NCBI GenBank assembly: GCA_903830915.1
Contig: CAIKVR010000006.1
Span: 1-41,162, forward strand
Source: an uncultured Bacteroidales bacterium
GTDB taxonomy: Bacteria; Bacteroidota; Bacteroidia; Bacteroidales; Paludibacteraceae
Length of the DNA: 41,162 bases
Direction: 5' to 3'
The notes under the pieces were generated by a model. The model was not told where the DNA came from and searched no databases. It saw only the letters and a program-made list of their open reading frames with translations. How positions within the stretch are numbered: the stretch's first letter is position 1; every line of letters begins with the position of its first letter. This document shows, one piece after another, positions 7,622 to 17,102 of the stretch. The position numbers and the translations under genes are program-made.

Positions 7622-7706
7622 TGATGTCAATATCAGTCGAATTGGATAACATATTACAGAATTGGTAGAAAATAATTGACATATAACTATTTAAAACATA
7701 TTCAAT

Positions 7707-9029
7707 ATGAAAACACATTCTTTTTTTTCAATAGTTCCTGTACTTTTTCTTTTGACATTTCAATCTGTAAAAGCACAAACACAGGATTATACAGCTCCAA
7801 TTCTACCTTCAATACCCGATAAAGTATTCAACATTAAAACTTTCGGAGCAATAAGCGATTATTCAACTGATAACACTAAAGCCATTCAGAGTGCTATTGA
7901 TGATGCCAATAAAGTAGGTGGTGGCATTGTATTAATTCCATCGGGTGTTTATCTGAGTGGACCTTTGAAATTTTGTAACAATTTGAACCTTAAAATTGAT
8001 TCTGCGGCAACACTTCGGTTTCTGCCTTTCGACAGGTATCCCGGTGGAATTAAAGAAGGTAATAGTTTTATCAGTGGAACTGGACTACATGATGTTGCCA
8101 TTACAGGCAAAGGAACGATCGATGGTCAGGGAAGTCCGTGGTGGCCTTATGCAAAATCCGATAAAGATGCTAAGCGGCCACGTATGATTGTGCTACGTGA
8201 CTGCAATAAAATTCTGATTCAGCAGGTTAAACTTACAAACTCTCCAATGTTTCATATTGCTATTGGTGGAAAAACAACGAATGTTACGGTTGATGCTATA
8301 ACTGTTCGTGCACCCGCTTCGGATGATCCTGTAAATCCAAGTCATAACACAGATGCATGTAATGTAACGGGCAAAAATATAGTAATCAAAAACTGTGATA
8401 TTAGTACCGGTGATGATAATTATACATGCGGAGGTGGCACTTCTAATGTACTGATTACCAATAATAAATACGGTTACGGACATGGTGTATCAATTGGCAG
8501 CCCTACAAGTGGTGGCGTTTCGAATATTACCGTTGAAAATTGCACTTTTACCAATACTGAATGTGGAATCCGAATAAAATCTGACAGAGATCGTGGAGGA
8601 ACAGTTCAAAATCTGACTTATAAAAACCTGAAAATGACCAATGTACAATTCCCCATTTTAATTTATGCTGCTTATGGTACAAAAGAAAAAGAATTCAGGG
8701 ATCTTAGAAAGCTAAAACCTGAAACAGCAACTAACTATGCATCAGCACCAATAGCTGAAAAAACTCCAATTTATAAAAATATCACTTTCAGCAATATCAC
8801 TGCCACAACACTACCCGGAAATCGTGCAGGGCTTATTTGGGGTTTACCGGAAGTTCCTATTGAAAACTTATTGTTACAAAACATTACAATTACAGCCGAT
8901 TTTCCCTTTGGAATCTTTTTTGCAAAGAATGTAAAAATGGAAAACTGCAAAATTATCACCAAAGAAGGCAAAAATAAAATTGCTGTAACTGATGCTGAAG
9001 TAACGTTGGATGGAAAAGAGATAAAATAA
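7707..9029 (+). CDS. Secreted glycoside hydrolase family 28 enzyme (polygalacturonase-like)
   Basis: The product has a cleavable signal peptide (residues 1 to about 23, ending VKAQ), so it is exported. The rest is a right-handed beta-helix of the GH28 type. The four family motifs are present: NTD at 214-216, GDD at 235-237, GHG at 258-260 and RIK at 289-291. Asp216, Asp236 and Asp237 are the expected catalytic acids and His259 the supporting histidine. Members cleave galacturonan or rhamnogalacturonan chains in pectin; exo or endo action cannot be decided here. The 440-residue length fits single-domain bacterial GH28. No susC/susD pair or other pectin enzyme is adjacent, so it is an orphan rather than part of a visible utilisation locus. 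No T9SS tail is seen. Confidence 0.93.
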   Translation: MKTHSFFSIVPVLFLLTFQSVKAQTQDYTAPILPSIPDKVFNIKTFGAISDYSTDNTKAIQSAIDDANKVGGGIVLIPSGVYLSGPLKFCNNLNLKIDSAATLRFLPFDRYPGGIKEGNSFISGTGLHDVAITGKGTIDGQGSPWWPYAKSDKDAKRPRMIVLRDCNKILIQQVKLTNSPMFHIAIGGKTTNVTVDAITVRAPASDDPVNPSHNTDACNVTGKNIVIKNCDISTGDDNYTCGGGTSNVLITNNKYGYGHGVSIGSPTSGGVSNITVENCTFTNTECGIRIKSDRDRGGTVQNLTYKNLKMTNVQFPILIYAAYGTKEKEFRDLRKLKPETATNYASAPIAEKTPIYKNITFSNITATTLPGNRAGLIWGLPEVPIENLLLQNITITADFPFGIFFAKNVKMENCKIITKEGKNKIAVTDAEVTLDGKEIK

Positions 9030-9073
9030 TCGAAAATACTTGTAATTAGTTGAAAATCGTTTAAGTCGCTTAT

Positions 9074-11002
9074 TCAAAACGGCTTTCGGTATGTACAGCC
9101 ATTTTTCCATTCGCTGCAACCGTAAGCAGTTTTGCCTTTTAGAAGAATGCCTTTCCCGCAAAGTGGACAAATTTTACCTTCTATTGAAGGCTTCACTTCG
9201 AGTGAAACCTTCAATTCTTGTTCACCCGGACGCCGATTATCACTTTTTACATTAAAAACAATTTCTGTAACCATTGCCTTTAGTTCGTCCAGAAAATCTT
9301 TAGCCTGATATTCACCACGTTCCACCTGCCGGAGTTTTTTTTCCCAACGTCCGGTCAATTCTGCCGATTTGAGTAAATCTTCCTGAATAACCTGTATCAG
9401 TTCAACTCCTGTGTTGGTAGCAATCAAATTTTTCTTTTCACGCCGGATATAATCCCTTTTGAAAAGTGTTTCAATTATGGCAGCTCGTGTGGATGGTCTT
9501 CCAATGCCGTTCTCTTTCAGTGCATCCCTAAGTTCGTCATCATCAACCAGCTTTCCGGCTGTTTCCATGGCTCGAAGCAAGGTGGCTTCGGTGTATGGTT
9601 TAGGTGGTGAAGTCCATTTTTCTGCCAATGTAGGCTCGTGATGACCATTTTCGCCTTTTTCGAAAAGCGGCAAAGTCCATTCTTCCTCTTCTTCACCCTC
9701 TTTTTCTTCTTCCTGTACTTTGGCAAAAACCACACGCCAACCTTGTTCCAGAATTTGTTTTCCTGTGACTTTAAATTCAACTTTTTCTACCTCTCCAAGT
9801 ACGGTGGTAGTCGAGATTTTACATTCGGGATAAAAATTAGCAATAAATCTACGTGCAACTAAGTCAAAAACCTTTTTCTCAGGGTCAGATAAAGCAGTGG
9901 GATGTATTCCGGTAGGTATAATAGCGTGGTGATCAGTCACTTTTGAGTTATCAAAAACCTTTTTTGATTTCGTAATTTTGCTTTCAAGCAAGGGTTTTGT
10001 AAGTAGTTCGTAATCCTTAATTCCTTTCAGAATATCAGGTATTTTCGGATATATATCGTCACTCAGATAAGTGGTATCCACACGTGGATAAGTAGTTACT
10101 TTTTTCTCGTACAAACTTTGGATAATTTTCAAAGTTTCATCGGCCGAATAACCGAATTTCTTATTACATTCCACCTGCAAGGATGTGAGGTCGAACAAGC
10201 GTGGAGCAGATTCTGTTCCTTTTTTGGTAGAAATATCTGTTACAAAAAAATCAGCAGTACGAACCGTTTCGAGAAAGTTGTTACCTTCTTCCACACTGGA
10301 AAAACGACCCTTCGAAGCTGAAAAAACAGTATTTCGGTAAACGGTTTTTAATTCCCAATAAGCTTCAGGTTTAAAGTTTTCAATTTCCAACTGACGGTTT
10401 ACAATCAATGCCAGCGTGGGAGTTTGAACACGACCAATAGAAAGAACCTGACGGTTTTTGCCGTATTTCAGTGTGTAAAGTCGGGTGGCATTCATACCAA
10501 GCAGCCAATCACCGATGGCACGCGAAAGTCCGGCCTCGTAAAGTCGCTGATAGTCAGATTGGTCTTTTAGCTTTTTAAAACCCTCACGGATAGCATCTTC
10601 GGTAAGTGACGAAATCCACAATCGTTTCACCGGACATTTACATAATGCTTTTTGCATCACCCAGCGTTGTATCAATTCGCCTTCCTGCCCGGCATCACCG
10701 CAGTTCACTACTTCATCGGCACTGGCCATCAACGTTTCAATCACCTTAAATTGTTTTTGAATACCGCTGTCGTTCATCACCTTAATACCAAACCGTTGCG
10801 GAATCATTGGTAACTGACTTAGTGCCCAGGCTTTCCATTCGGGAGCATAATCATGCGGTTCAAGAAGTCCACACAAATGCCCAAAAGTCCATGTTACCTG
10901 GTATCCGTTACCTTCCATATAGCCATCCTTACGGGTTTTAGCTCCCAGAATTTCTGCAATATCTCGTGCCACGCTTGGTTTTTCGGCAATACAAACTATC
11001 AT
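9074..11002 (-). CDS. topB: DNA topoisomerase III
   Basis: The 642-residue type IA topoisomerase relaxes or decatenates DNA through a transient phosphotyrosine link. The N-terminal Toprim domain starts with EKPSVARDIA, and its acidic motif appears as CGDAGQEGE (residues 101-109), the variant common in TopB-like enzymes. SIGRVQTPTLALIVNRQ is the conserved domain-IV segment. TYPRVDTTYL carries the catalytic Tyr305. The C-terminus has one four-cysteine zinc ribbon (CPLCGKGILLKGKTAYGC and a following Cys). The Bacteroidetes TopB-like enzymes include chromosomal and mobile-element versions; nothing around this copy suggests a mobile element. It is convergent with the GH28 gene and transcribed alone. 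Confidence 0.95.
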   Translation of the reverse strand: MIVCIAEKPSVARDIAEILGAKTRKDGYMEGNGYQVTWTFGHLCGLLEPHDYAPEWKAWALSQLPMIPQRFGIKVMNDSGIQKQFKVIETLMASADEVVNCGDAGQEGELIQRWVMQKALCKCPVKRLWISSLTEDAIREGFKKLKDQSDYQRLYEAGLSRAIGDWLLGMNATRLYTLKYGKNRQVLSIGRVQTPTLALIVNRQLEIENFKPEAYWELKTVYRNTVFSASKGRFSSVEEGNNFLETVRTADFFVTDISTKKGTESAPRLFDLTSLQVECNKKFGYSADETLKIIQSLYEKKVTTYPRVDTTYLSDDIYPKIPDILKGIKDYELLTKPLLESKITKSKKVFDNSKVTDHHAIIPTGIHPTALSDPEKKVFDLVARRFIANFYPECKISTTTVLGEVEKVEFKVTGKQILEQGWRVVFAKVQEEEKEGEEEEEWTLPLFEKGENGHHEPTLAEKWTSPPKPYTEATLLRAMETAGKLVDDDELRDALKENGIGRPSTRAAIIETLFKRDYIRREKKNLIATNTGVELIQVIQEDLLKSAELTGRWEKKLRQVERGEYQAKDFLDELKAMVTEIVFNVKSDNRRPGEQELKVSLEVKPSIEGKICPLCGKGILLKGKTAYGCSEWKNGCTYRKPF

Positions 11003-11180
11003 GGTTTCGTTATTGTTTAACTGGTTTTATTGAGGGTCACAAAAATACAGAAAAAACTTTGATTTTTCAGCCGCAATAATCTGATGGTTTTTAAAAAAGC
11101 AAATCTGTTATAGAGCAAATCTATTCCGTTATATTAAATAGACGCTAATTTTATTACTGAAAAATTTCCATAATTTTCGT

Positions 11181-11188
11181 ATCTTTGC
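11181..11188 (+). promoter_or_regulatory. -7-like element upstream of the flavodiiron gene
   Basis: TATCTTTG fits TAnnTTTG and lies 68 bases before the ATG at 11256. I see no clear -33 TTTG at the usual distance. The rest of the 253-base spacer 11003-11255 shows nothing else. Confidence 0.4.
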
Positions 11189-11255
11189 TCACGATAAAAA
11201 AAGATTGAAATTTTAAGGATTTTAGGGTATAAACGTTTATTAATTTTTTAGTTAT

Positions 11256-12473
11256 ATGTTTAAAAATCAAGAAATTACTGAAGGAATTTATTACGTCGGA
11301 ATAAACGACCGTCAGAAGCATAAGTTTGAAAATATGATTCCTATACCTGATGGGGTTTCATATAATGCCTATTTAATTGTTGATGAAAAAACTGCACTGG
11401 TTGATACAGTTGAGGTTCAATTTGGTGATGTTTTTATCAACAAAATTCAATCGCAATTGGGTGATAAAACGCTCGATTATGTGATAATCAACCACATGGA
11501 ACCCGATCATTCAGGATCTATTCGTTTACTACGGCAGTATTACCCTGATGTAATTATTGTAGGAAACAGTAAAACATTGAGTATGGTGGAAGGATTTTAT
11601 GGTGTAACGGATAAAACCTTAGAAATTAAGGATGCAGAGATTCTTTCATTAGGTATACATCAGCTTCAGTTTTACCTCACACCAATGGTTCACTGGCCTG
11701 AAACCATGATGACTTTCGAAACAACTCAAAAAATTCTGTTTTCGGGTGATGCTTTTGGTGCTTTTGGTACTTTAAACGGCAATGTAATTGATGAAAATAT
11801 AGATATTGAACCTTTTTGGGATAGCACGGCTTTATATTATTCCAATATTGTTGGAAAATATGGAAATCCGGTTCAAAAGGCATTGTCAAAACTGTCTGTT
11901 CTGGAAATAAAATACATTGGAAGTACTCATGGTCCTGTTTGGAAAAAATATATTACGGAAATTATTGATAAATATGACCAATACAGCCGTTATCATGGTG
12001 AAGATGGAGTAGTAATTGTTTATGGTTCGATGTATGGTAATACGGAGTTGATGGCCGAAATTGTTGCTCAGGGTCTTTCAGAAGCAGGTGTTCAGAAAAT
12101 TATAATTCATAATGCTTCGAAATCCGACTCAACTATAATTATACGTGACATATTCAAATACAAAGGTTTAATTGTTGGGAGTCCTACTTATTGCAATGAA
12201 TTATATCCAGATATTGATTCATTGCTTCGTAAAATAGAAATTCGTGGCATAAAAAATCGTGTATTTGGGAGTTTTGGATCATATACATGGGCTGGTGTAG
12301 CCATTAAGCGGTTGACTACTTTTGTGGAAACAATGAAATGGACTTCGGCAGAACTTAATGTTGAAGAAAAACAGGGTTTGAAAAAAGATAAATACGAAGA
12401 ATGTTTGGAACTTGGACATCAGGTTGCCGAATTAATGAAAAATCATGTTGACGATCTTCCACATTGTGTATAA
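11256..12473 (+). CDS. Flavodiiron protein (FprA-type oxygen/NO reductase)
   Basis: The 405-residue cytosolic protein has a metallo-beta-lactamase-like diiron domain (about 1-245) joined to a flavodoxin domain (from about 250). All expected diiron ligands are visible: His80, Glu82, Asp84 and His85 in NHMEPDHSG, His146 in MVHWPE, Asp165 in SGDAFG, and His225 in STHGPVW. The FMN phosphate loop is YGSMYGNTE. Class A flavodiiron proteins reduce O2 to water or NO to N2O and protect anaerobes, which suits an anaerobic or microaerophilic host. No rubredoxin domain is fused, so an external electron donor is needed. It is followed three bases after its stop by a small membrane gene, implying co-transcription. 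Confidence 0.94.
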   Translation: MFKNQEITEGIYYVGINDRQKHKFENMIPIPDGVSYNAYLIVDEKTALVDTVEVQFGDVFINKIQSQLGDKTLDYVIINHMEPDHSGSIRLLRQYYPDVIIVGNSKTLSMVEGFYGVTDKTLEIKDAEILSLGIHQLQFYLTPMVHWPETMMTFETTQKILFSGDAFGAFGTLNGNVIDENIDIEPFWDSTALYYSNIVGKYGNPVQKALSKLSVLEIKYIGSTHGPVWKKYITEIIDKYDQYSRYHGEDGVVIVYGSMYGNTELMAEIVAQGLSEAGVQKIIIHNASKSDSTIIIRDIFKYKGLIVGSPTYCNELYPDIDSLLRKIEIRGIKNRVFGSFGSYTWAGVAIKRLTTFVETMKWTSAELNVEEKQGLKKDKYEECLELGHQVAELMKNHVDDLPHCV

Positions 12474-12476
12474 ACC

Positions 12477-12875
12477 ATGGAAAAACTTACTCTAATTACA
12501 CCAACATTCTTATTTTCTGCAATTTCGTTGATATTGTTGGCTTATACCAATCGATTCTTGTCGTATGCACAGTTGGTGCGCACGCTGAAGGATCGCTACA
12601 TGGAAGACCATTCGGCTTTGACTCATGCTCAAATTGTAAATTTACGTAAAAGATTGCATCTGACGCGAAGTATGCAGTTATTTGGAGTAGGCAGTCTGTT
12701 ACTTTGTGTTGCAACTATGTTTCTGATTTACATAGGATTACAAATTATATCAGCGTATGTTTTTGGAATTGCTTTGATATTTCTGATAATTTCACTTTCT
12801 TTGTCGGTGTGGGAAATTCAAATTTCTGCCAAATCGCTTGAAATATATCTGAGTGATATGGAGAACAAAAAATAG
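12477..12875 (+). CDS. DUF2721-like small membrane protein
   Basis: The 132-residue protein has three hydrophobic segments: an N-terminal helix (about 8-24) ending AYTNRF, and two in the second half (about 64-86 and 90-110). Between them is a basic stretch with NLRKRLHLTR. The layout (ISLILLAYTNRF, then arginine-rich cytosolic loop) resembles DUF2721 proteins, whose function is not established. The ATG starts three bases after the flavodiiron stop, so the pair is probably one operon. A link to oxygen defence would be inference from that position only. Confidence 0.75.
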   Translation: MEKLTLITPTFLFSAISLILLAYTNRFLSYAQLVRTLKDRYMEDHSALTHAQIVNLRKRLHLTRSMQLFGVGSLLLCVATMFLIYIGLQIISAYVFGIALIFLIISLSLSVWEIQISAKSLEIYLSDMENKK

Positions 12876-12934
12876 TTGGAAAGTTCATAAAGTCAAAAAT
12901 TACAGATTATCAAACTTTCCACTTTAAAAACTAA

Positions 12935-13159
12935 GAAACTGTTTAAAAATGAATCTTAAATTGTTTTTCAATTATTTTTTAGGCTAGTTGTGGCTTTGTT
13001 TATCGAAAAATAGCGGGCTATTTGAGAGAAATAAAGGTGCAAATAGACAAAAAAGAATGAAAAACAATAAGATAGTTTTAGTCTCTAAAAAATTAGAATT
13101 TTATATCCGGCTGAAAACCAGTTGAAATGCTTTATCAACGTTTATTTTTAAACAGTTAC
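12935..13159. mobile_element. MITE-like 225-bp element with nested inverted repeats
   Basis: Terminal inverted repeats lie at 12935-12953 and 13141-13159; AACTGTTTAAAAATGAA matches its partner at 16 of 17 positions. A direct TAA flanks both ends (12932-12934 and 13160-13162), a possible 3-bp target duplication. Inside, TTGTTTTTCA (12961-12970) pairs with its exact complement at 13059-13068, and AAATAGC/GCTATTT (13008-13023) forms a central hairpin. No transposase is encoded. The right end lies 5 bp before the nadE ATG, so it has displaced whatever leader that gene had. The termini and TAA duplication are reminiscent of IS5-superfamily derivatives, but the parent element is not present to compare. 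Confidence 0.65.
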
Positions 13160-13164
13160 TAAAT

Positions 13165-15063
13165 ATGAATAACGGATTTGTACGTGTTGCTGCTGCTATA
13201 CCTGAACTTCGGGTGGCTGATTGCGCTTTCAATACAGCGCAAATGGCTGAGCTGGTGCGAAAAGCAGAAGCCGAAAAAGTACAGGTTATATGTTTTCCTG
13301 AACTTTCGGTGACTGCATATACTTGTGCAGATTTGTTTTTCCAGCAACAATTGCTCGACGATGCACTGAAAGCTTTAAATGAATTACAGTTACTTAGTTT
13401 TACGACCACAGCAGTAATTATTGTCGGTGCACCAATTCGAGTTCAAAATCAATTGTTTAATGCTGCAGTGGTAATACAGGGGGGTCATATACTGGGAGTT
13501 GTACCCAAAACTCACCTACCGAATAACAACGAATTCTACGAAAAACGCTGGTTTTCCTCCTCAAAATCAACAGATATTCAAACCATTTCAATTTCAGGCG
13601 AAGAAGTTCCATTCGGTGCTAATTTGCTTTTTAGTGACGGAAAATTCTCTTATGCCATAGAACTTTGCGAAGATTTGTGGGTACCTATTCCACCAAGCTC
13701 ACAACATGCCATTCATGGTGCTGATGTGATTTTCAACCTCTCTGCCACCAATGAACTGACTGGCAAACATCAATATCTCCGCCAACTAATTGAACAGCAA
13801 TCGGCACGCTGCATTGCCGGATATGTATATGCTTCGGCTGGAGCAGGCGAATCAACTACCGATGTGGTTTATTCCGGTAACGGAATTATTGCTGAAAACG
13901 GTAAAATAATTGCGAATTCTGAACGATTCTCATTTGATTCACAATTGATTATAAGCGAAATAGATATTGATAGATTGCGGGCTGACCGAATGCGAAACAG
14001 CAATTACAGTAATGATAAATCTGCTGAAAAATACCGAACTATAATAATTGAAGATGCTCATTTCAATAATTTTGAACTGAATCGCAAATTCGACAAACAT
14101 CCTTTTGTGCCTTCCCTTGCCAACCGTGATGCCAATTGCGAGGAGATTTTCTCTATTCAGGTGGGTGGTCTTGCCAAACGTTGGAAACATACAAATTCCG
14201 AAACTGTTGTGATAGGAATTTCTGGTGGTTTGGATTCAACATTGGCCTTGTTAGTAAGTGTGAAAACAGCTGACAAACTCGGATACGACCGTAAACGTAT
14301 CATCGGAATAACTATGCCTGGTTTCGGTACCACCGACCGAACCTATAATAATGCAGTGAATTTGATGAAAACGCTTGGCATTACTCAACTTGAGATTTCT
14401 ATCAAAGAAGCTTCGCTCCAGCATTTCAAAGATATCAATCACGACCCGAATCAACATGACGTAACCTATGAAAATACACAGGCACGGGAGCGAACACAAA
14501 TCCTGATGGATATTGCCAATAAGCACAACGGACTGGTAATTGGCACAGGCGATTTATCAGAATTGGCACTCGGATGGGCGACTTATAACGGCGATCACAT
14601 GTCGATGTATGCTGTGAATTCTGGTGTGCCTAAAACACTGGTTCGTTATTTAGTGGGCTGGGCAGCACATCAGCTCGATAAAAACTCGGAGGAAATACTG
14701 AATGATGTGCTCGACACACCAGTCAGTCCTGAACTTTTGCCTGCCGACGAAAACGGTGACATTGCTCAAAAAACAGAAGATATTGTCGGACCTTATGAAC
14801 TTCATGATTTCTTTTTATATTATTTTGTTCGCTTTGGATTTAGTCCCGATAAGATATTTTTTCTTGCAAAAAATGCTTTTGGAAGAGATTATGATGAGGA
14901 TACCATCAAAAAATGGTTGAAAATTTTTATTAAACGTTTTTTTAATCAACAATTCAAACGTTCGTGCATGCCCGATGGACCCAAAGTAGGTTCAATAAAT
15001 CTCTCACCACGGGGCGATTGGCGTATGCCGAGTGATGCGATTGCTTTTGAATTTGACAAATAA
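13165..15063 (+). CDS. nadE: Glutamine-dependent NAD+ synthetase
   Basis: The 632-residue protein makes NAD+ from deamido-NAD+, ATP and glutamine. The N-terminal nitrilase-like glutaminase domain (about 1-275) has the Glu46-Lys115-Cys168 triad, in FPELSVTAYT, VVPKTHLPN and ELCEDLWVP. The synthetase domain begins near 325. Its ATP pyrophosphatase loop is SGGLDST (353-359), and GTGDLSELALGWATYNGDH follows. The start at 13165 gives MNNGFVRVAAAIPE, the usual N-terminus, so the 225-bp inserted element ends immediately before the coding region. There is no purine-rich ribosome binding site between them. An MscS-type channel gene follows after 14 bases and is probably co-transcribed. Confidence 0.96.
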   Translation: MNNGFVRVAAAIPELRVADCAFNTAQMAELVRKAEAEKVQVICFPELSVTAYTCADLFFQQQLLDDALKALNELQLLSFTTTAVIIVGAPIRVQNQLFNAAVVIQGGHILGVVPKTHLPNNNEFYEKRWFSSSKSTDIQTISISGEEVPFGANLLFSDGKFSYAIELCEDLWVPIPPSSQHAIHGADVIFNLSATNELTGKHQYLRQLIEQQSARCIAGYVYASAGAGESTTDVVYSGNGIIAENGKIIANSERFSFDSQLIISEIDIDRLRADRMRNSNYSNDKSAEKYRTIIIEDAHFNNFELNRKFDKHPFVPSLANRDANCEEIFSIQVGGLAKRWKHTNSETVVIGISGGLDSTLALLVSVKTADKLGYDRKRIIGITMPGFGTTDRTYNNAVNLMKTLGITQLEISIKEASLQHFKDINHDPNQHDVTYENTQARERTQILMDIANKHNGLVIGTGDLSELALGWATYNGDHMSMYAVNSGVPKTLVRYLVGWAAHQLDKNSEEILNDVLDTPVSPELLPADENGDIAQKTEDIVGPYELHDFFLYYFVRFGFSPDKIFFLAKNAFGRDYDEDTIKKWLKIFIKRFFNQQFKRSCMPDGPKVGSINLSPRGDWRMPSDAIAFEFDK

Positions 15064-15077
15064 TTTAATCAAAAAAT

Positions 15078-16139
15078 ATGTTTTTATCAGTACTACAGGA
15101 CACATTCTACGGCAACAAAGTTAGTGATTGGTTGATTTCACTTGGAATTATTTTAGGGGCACTTATTCTAAACAAAATCATAATGCTACTAAACAAGTAT
15201 GTGATTCAAAAACTAACCGGAAAAACGAAAAGCCGATTGGACGACATTCTGTTCCAAATGCTGGAATCGCCGGTATTACTTGGAATAGTTTTGTTTGCCA
15301 TCTGGGTAGCCGCTAAACGTCTGGACTTGGGTGTTCATGTTGAAACCATTATTGCCAAATCATATAAAATACTTACAGTTATCAATATTACCTGGTTTGT
15401 CTCCCGACTTGTCAATGCCTTGATTGAAGAATACTGGGTTCCAAAAGCCGGTTCAGGAAAAAGTAAAATTCTTGATACCCATCTTATTTCAATTTTACGA
15501 CGCACTATTCTTGCCTTAATCTGGGCACTTGGTATCGTTATGGCACTCAACAATGTAGGGGTAAATGTAGGAGCATTACTTGGGACATTGGGTATTGGAG
15601 GTTTAGCTTTTGCACTGGCAGCTCAGGATACTATTAAGAACATTTTCGGTGGTGTTACCATTTTCACCGACCGTCCGTTCCGTATAGGCGACAGAATTAA
15701 AGTTGATAAATTTGAAGGGTTTGTTGAAGATATAGGTATTCGAAGTACAAGAATACGTACATTGGAAAAACGACTGGTTACCATTCCGAATTATAAAATG
15801 GTGGATGCACCCATTGAAAATATCACCGAAGAGCCTATGCGACGTGTTCTTATGAAACTAGGACTGACTTATCAAACCACTCCTGAGAAAATGAATGAAG
15901 CTTTAGCCATTCTGAAAGACATTCCGAACCGCATAAAACACGTTGACCAAAAGGAAATTGTTGCGGCTTTTACTGATTTTACTGACTATGCATTGGTAAT
16001 AACCTTTGTGTATTTTATCAGGAAGCAAGGCGATGTAATGGAGACACCATCCGAGATAAATTCTGAAATTCTCACAGCTTTCAAAATAGCAAAAATCAAT
16101 TTCGCTTACCCAACTCAGATTATTTATATTGATAAATAA
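15078..16139 (+). CDS. MscS-family mechanosensitive ion channel
   Basis: The 353-residue inner-membrane protein has about four hydrophobic helices in the first half. The Gly/Ala-rich pore helix with VGALLGTLGIGGLAFALAAQ matches TM3 of MscS channels. It is followed by DTIKNIFGG and TIFTDRPFRIGDRIKV, the conserved start of the cytoplasmic beta domain, then a mixed alpha/beta C-terminus. Such channels open under membrane tension to release solutes in hypo-osmotic shock. The gene starts 14 bases after nadE and ends 44 bases from a convergent PAS-LuxR gene. No obvious terminator separates the convergent pair. Confidence 0.93.
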   Translation: MFLSVLQDTFYGNKVSDWLISLGIILGALILNKIIMLLNKYVIQKLTGKTKSRLDDILFQMLESPVLLGIVLFAIWVAAKRLDLGVHVETIIAKSYKILTVINITWFVSRLVNALIEEYWVPKAGSGKSKILDTHLISILRRTILALIWALGIVMALNNVGVNVGALLGTLGIGGLAFALAAQDTIKNIFGGVTIFTDRPFRIGDRIKVDKFEGFVEDIGIRSTRIRTLEKRLVTIPNYKMVDAPIENITEEPMRRVLMKLGLTYQTTPEKMNEALAILKDIPNRIKHVDQKEIVAAFTDFTDYALVITFVYFIRKQGDVMETPSEINSEILTAFKIAKINFAYPTQIIYIDK

Positions 16140-16183
16140 TTGATTGTTGACATATTGTGCCATTTCTTGATTTTTGGATCTAT

Positions 16184-16954
16184 TTACACCCATCCTTCCT
16201 GAATGGCCTTTGCAATCAGTTCTGCAATGGTTGAAGTATTAGTTTTAGTCATAATATTGCGTCGGTGATTCAGCACAGTAAACCTGCTCAGGAAAAGAAT
16301 TTCAGCTATTTCCTTGCTTTGTCTGCCATGTACAATATAATATAAAACCTCTTTTTCTCTACGGGTCAGAAATTCAGTTGTGGGCGTAAATTTGCTTGAA
16401 AGATCCACGTTCAGATAAGATGGTCTGCCTTCCAGACCCACAAATGACAGTACCGGATTTCCTTCAGTTTTAATATGACTAATATCGGTATGAATGCCTA
16501 AAGTTTTGTTTATTCCTCCTGTTTCGGTAGTCTGCATAGTTACAACCTGTTGCAATACACGAATATAATCGCCCGTTTTTTTTCGAATACGGAAATCGAA
16601 GCGTACTTTATACCTGAAAATATCTTTAGGAGCTATCGCATTAAAGAATTCTACTGACTTTTTTCCAAAACCAATAAAGGCAGGTGCATCATCAGGGTGA
16701 ATAATCTGAAAGAAGAATTCCGGAGTAAACTGTTCTGGATTGTATCCAAGCACTTGGGTGATACTTGGGCTTACAAATTGTATTAGTCCATTTTGTAAAT
16801 CAAAAATATAATAATAAAACGGCCCCACGCTCACAATATTCAACAACTTCCGATAGGCTTCCAAATCAATATTCATATTAATTTCTTTACCCGCTTTAAT
16901 GGCTGCCTGCCATGCTTTTTGGGCCTGAATTATGGGGAGTAAATTTTCAGGCAT
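16184..16954 (-). CDS. PAS-LuxR transcription regulator, copy 1
   Basis: The 256-residue protein has an N-terminal helical lead, one PAS domain (about 35-165) and a C-terminal LuxR-type helix-turn-helix (about 194-256). The PAS part has the PAS_3-like pattern SITQVLGYNPEQFTPEFF, IHPDD and GDYIRVLQQV. The HTH carries TRREKEVLYYIVHG and the recognition-helix region SRFTVLNHRRNI. No receiver domain or kinase is present, so it is a one-component sensor; the ligand is unknown. It is the most divergent of three paralogues here and lacks the dyad-promoter region found upstream of the other two. The 148-base spacer to copy 2 contains two degenerate G/C-run motifs. Confidence 0.88.
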   Translation of the reverse strand: MPENLLPIIQAQKAWQAAIKAGKEINMNIDLEAYRKLLNIVSVGPFYYYIFDLQNGLIQFVSPSITQVLGYNPEQFTPEFFFQIIHPDDAPAFIGFGKKSVEFFNAIAPKDIFRYKVRFDFRIRKKTGDYIRVLQQVVTMQTTETGGINKTLGIHTDISHIKTEGNPVLSFVGLEGRPSYLNVDLSSKFTPTTEFLTRREKEVLYYIVHGRQSKEIAEILFLSRFTVLNHRRNIMTKTNTSTIAELIAKAIQEGWV

Positions 16955-16982
16955 AATAGTAAAGTGTTAGATATTAGCATTA

Positions 16983-17098
16983 TGACCCCCGGCTACCAAA
17001 TGGGGAGTTAAGACGCAATATTTTAAAATTAAAATGTATATTGACATAACTAAAATAAATCAGTACTAATCAAAATCCCCCTTTAGGTAGTTTGGTGG
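16983..17098. repeat. Two degenerate C/G-run motifs
   Basis: Positions 16983-17008 contain CCCCC followed by GGGG, and 17083-17098 contain CCCCCTTTAGG. They resemble the better-preserved hairpin at 6283-6306 and lie in the spacer between two PAS-LuxR genes. Low conservation leaves this tentative. Confidence 0.3.
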
Positions 17099-17102
17099 CA
17101 AA

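Noticed and set aside
9185-9215. Palindrome TTCACT...AGTGAA resembling the 33-bp repeats
   Set aside because: It lies inside the topB coding region in a conserved part of the protein, and its outer arms do not match the repeat family.
16140-16183. Terminator between the convergent MscS and PAS-LuxR genes
   Set aside because: No stem followed by a U-run could be found in these 44 bases.
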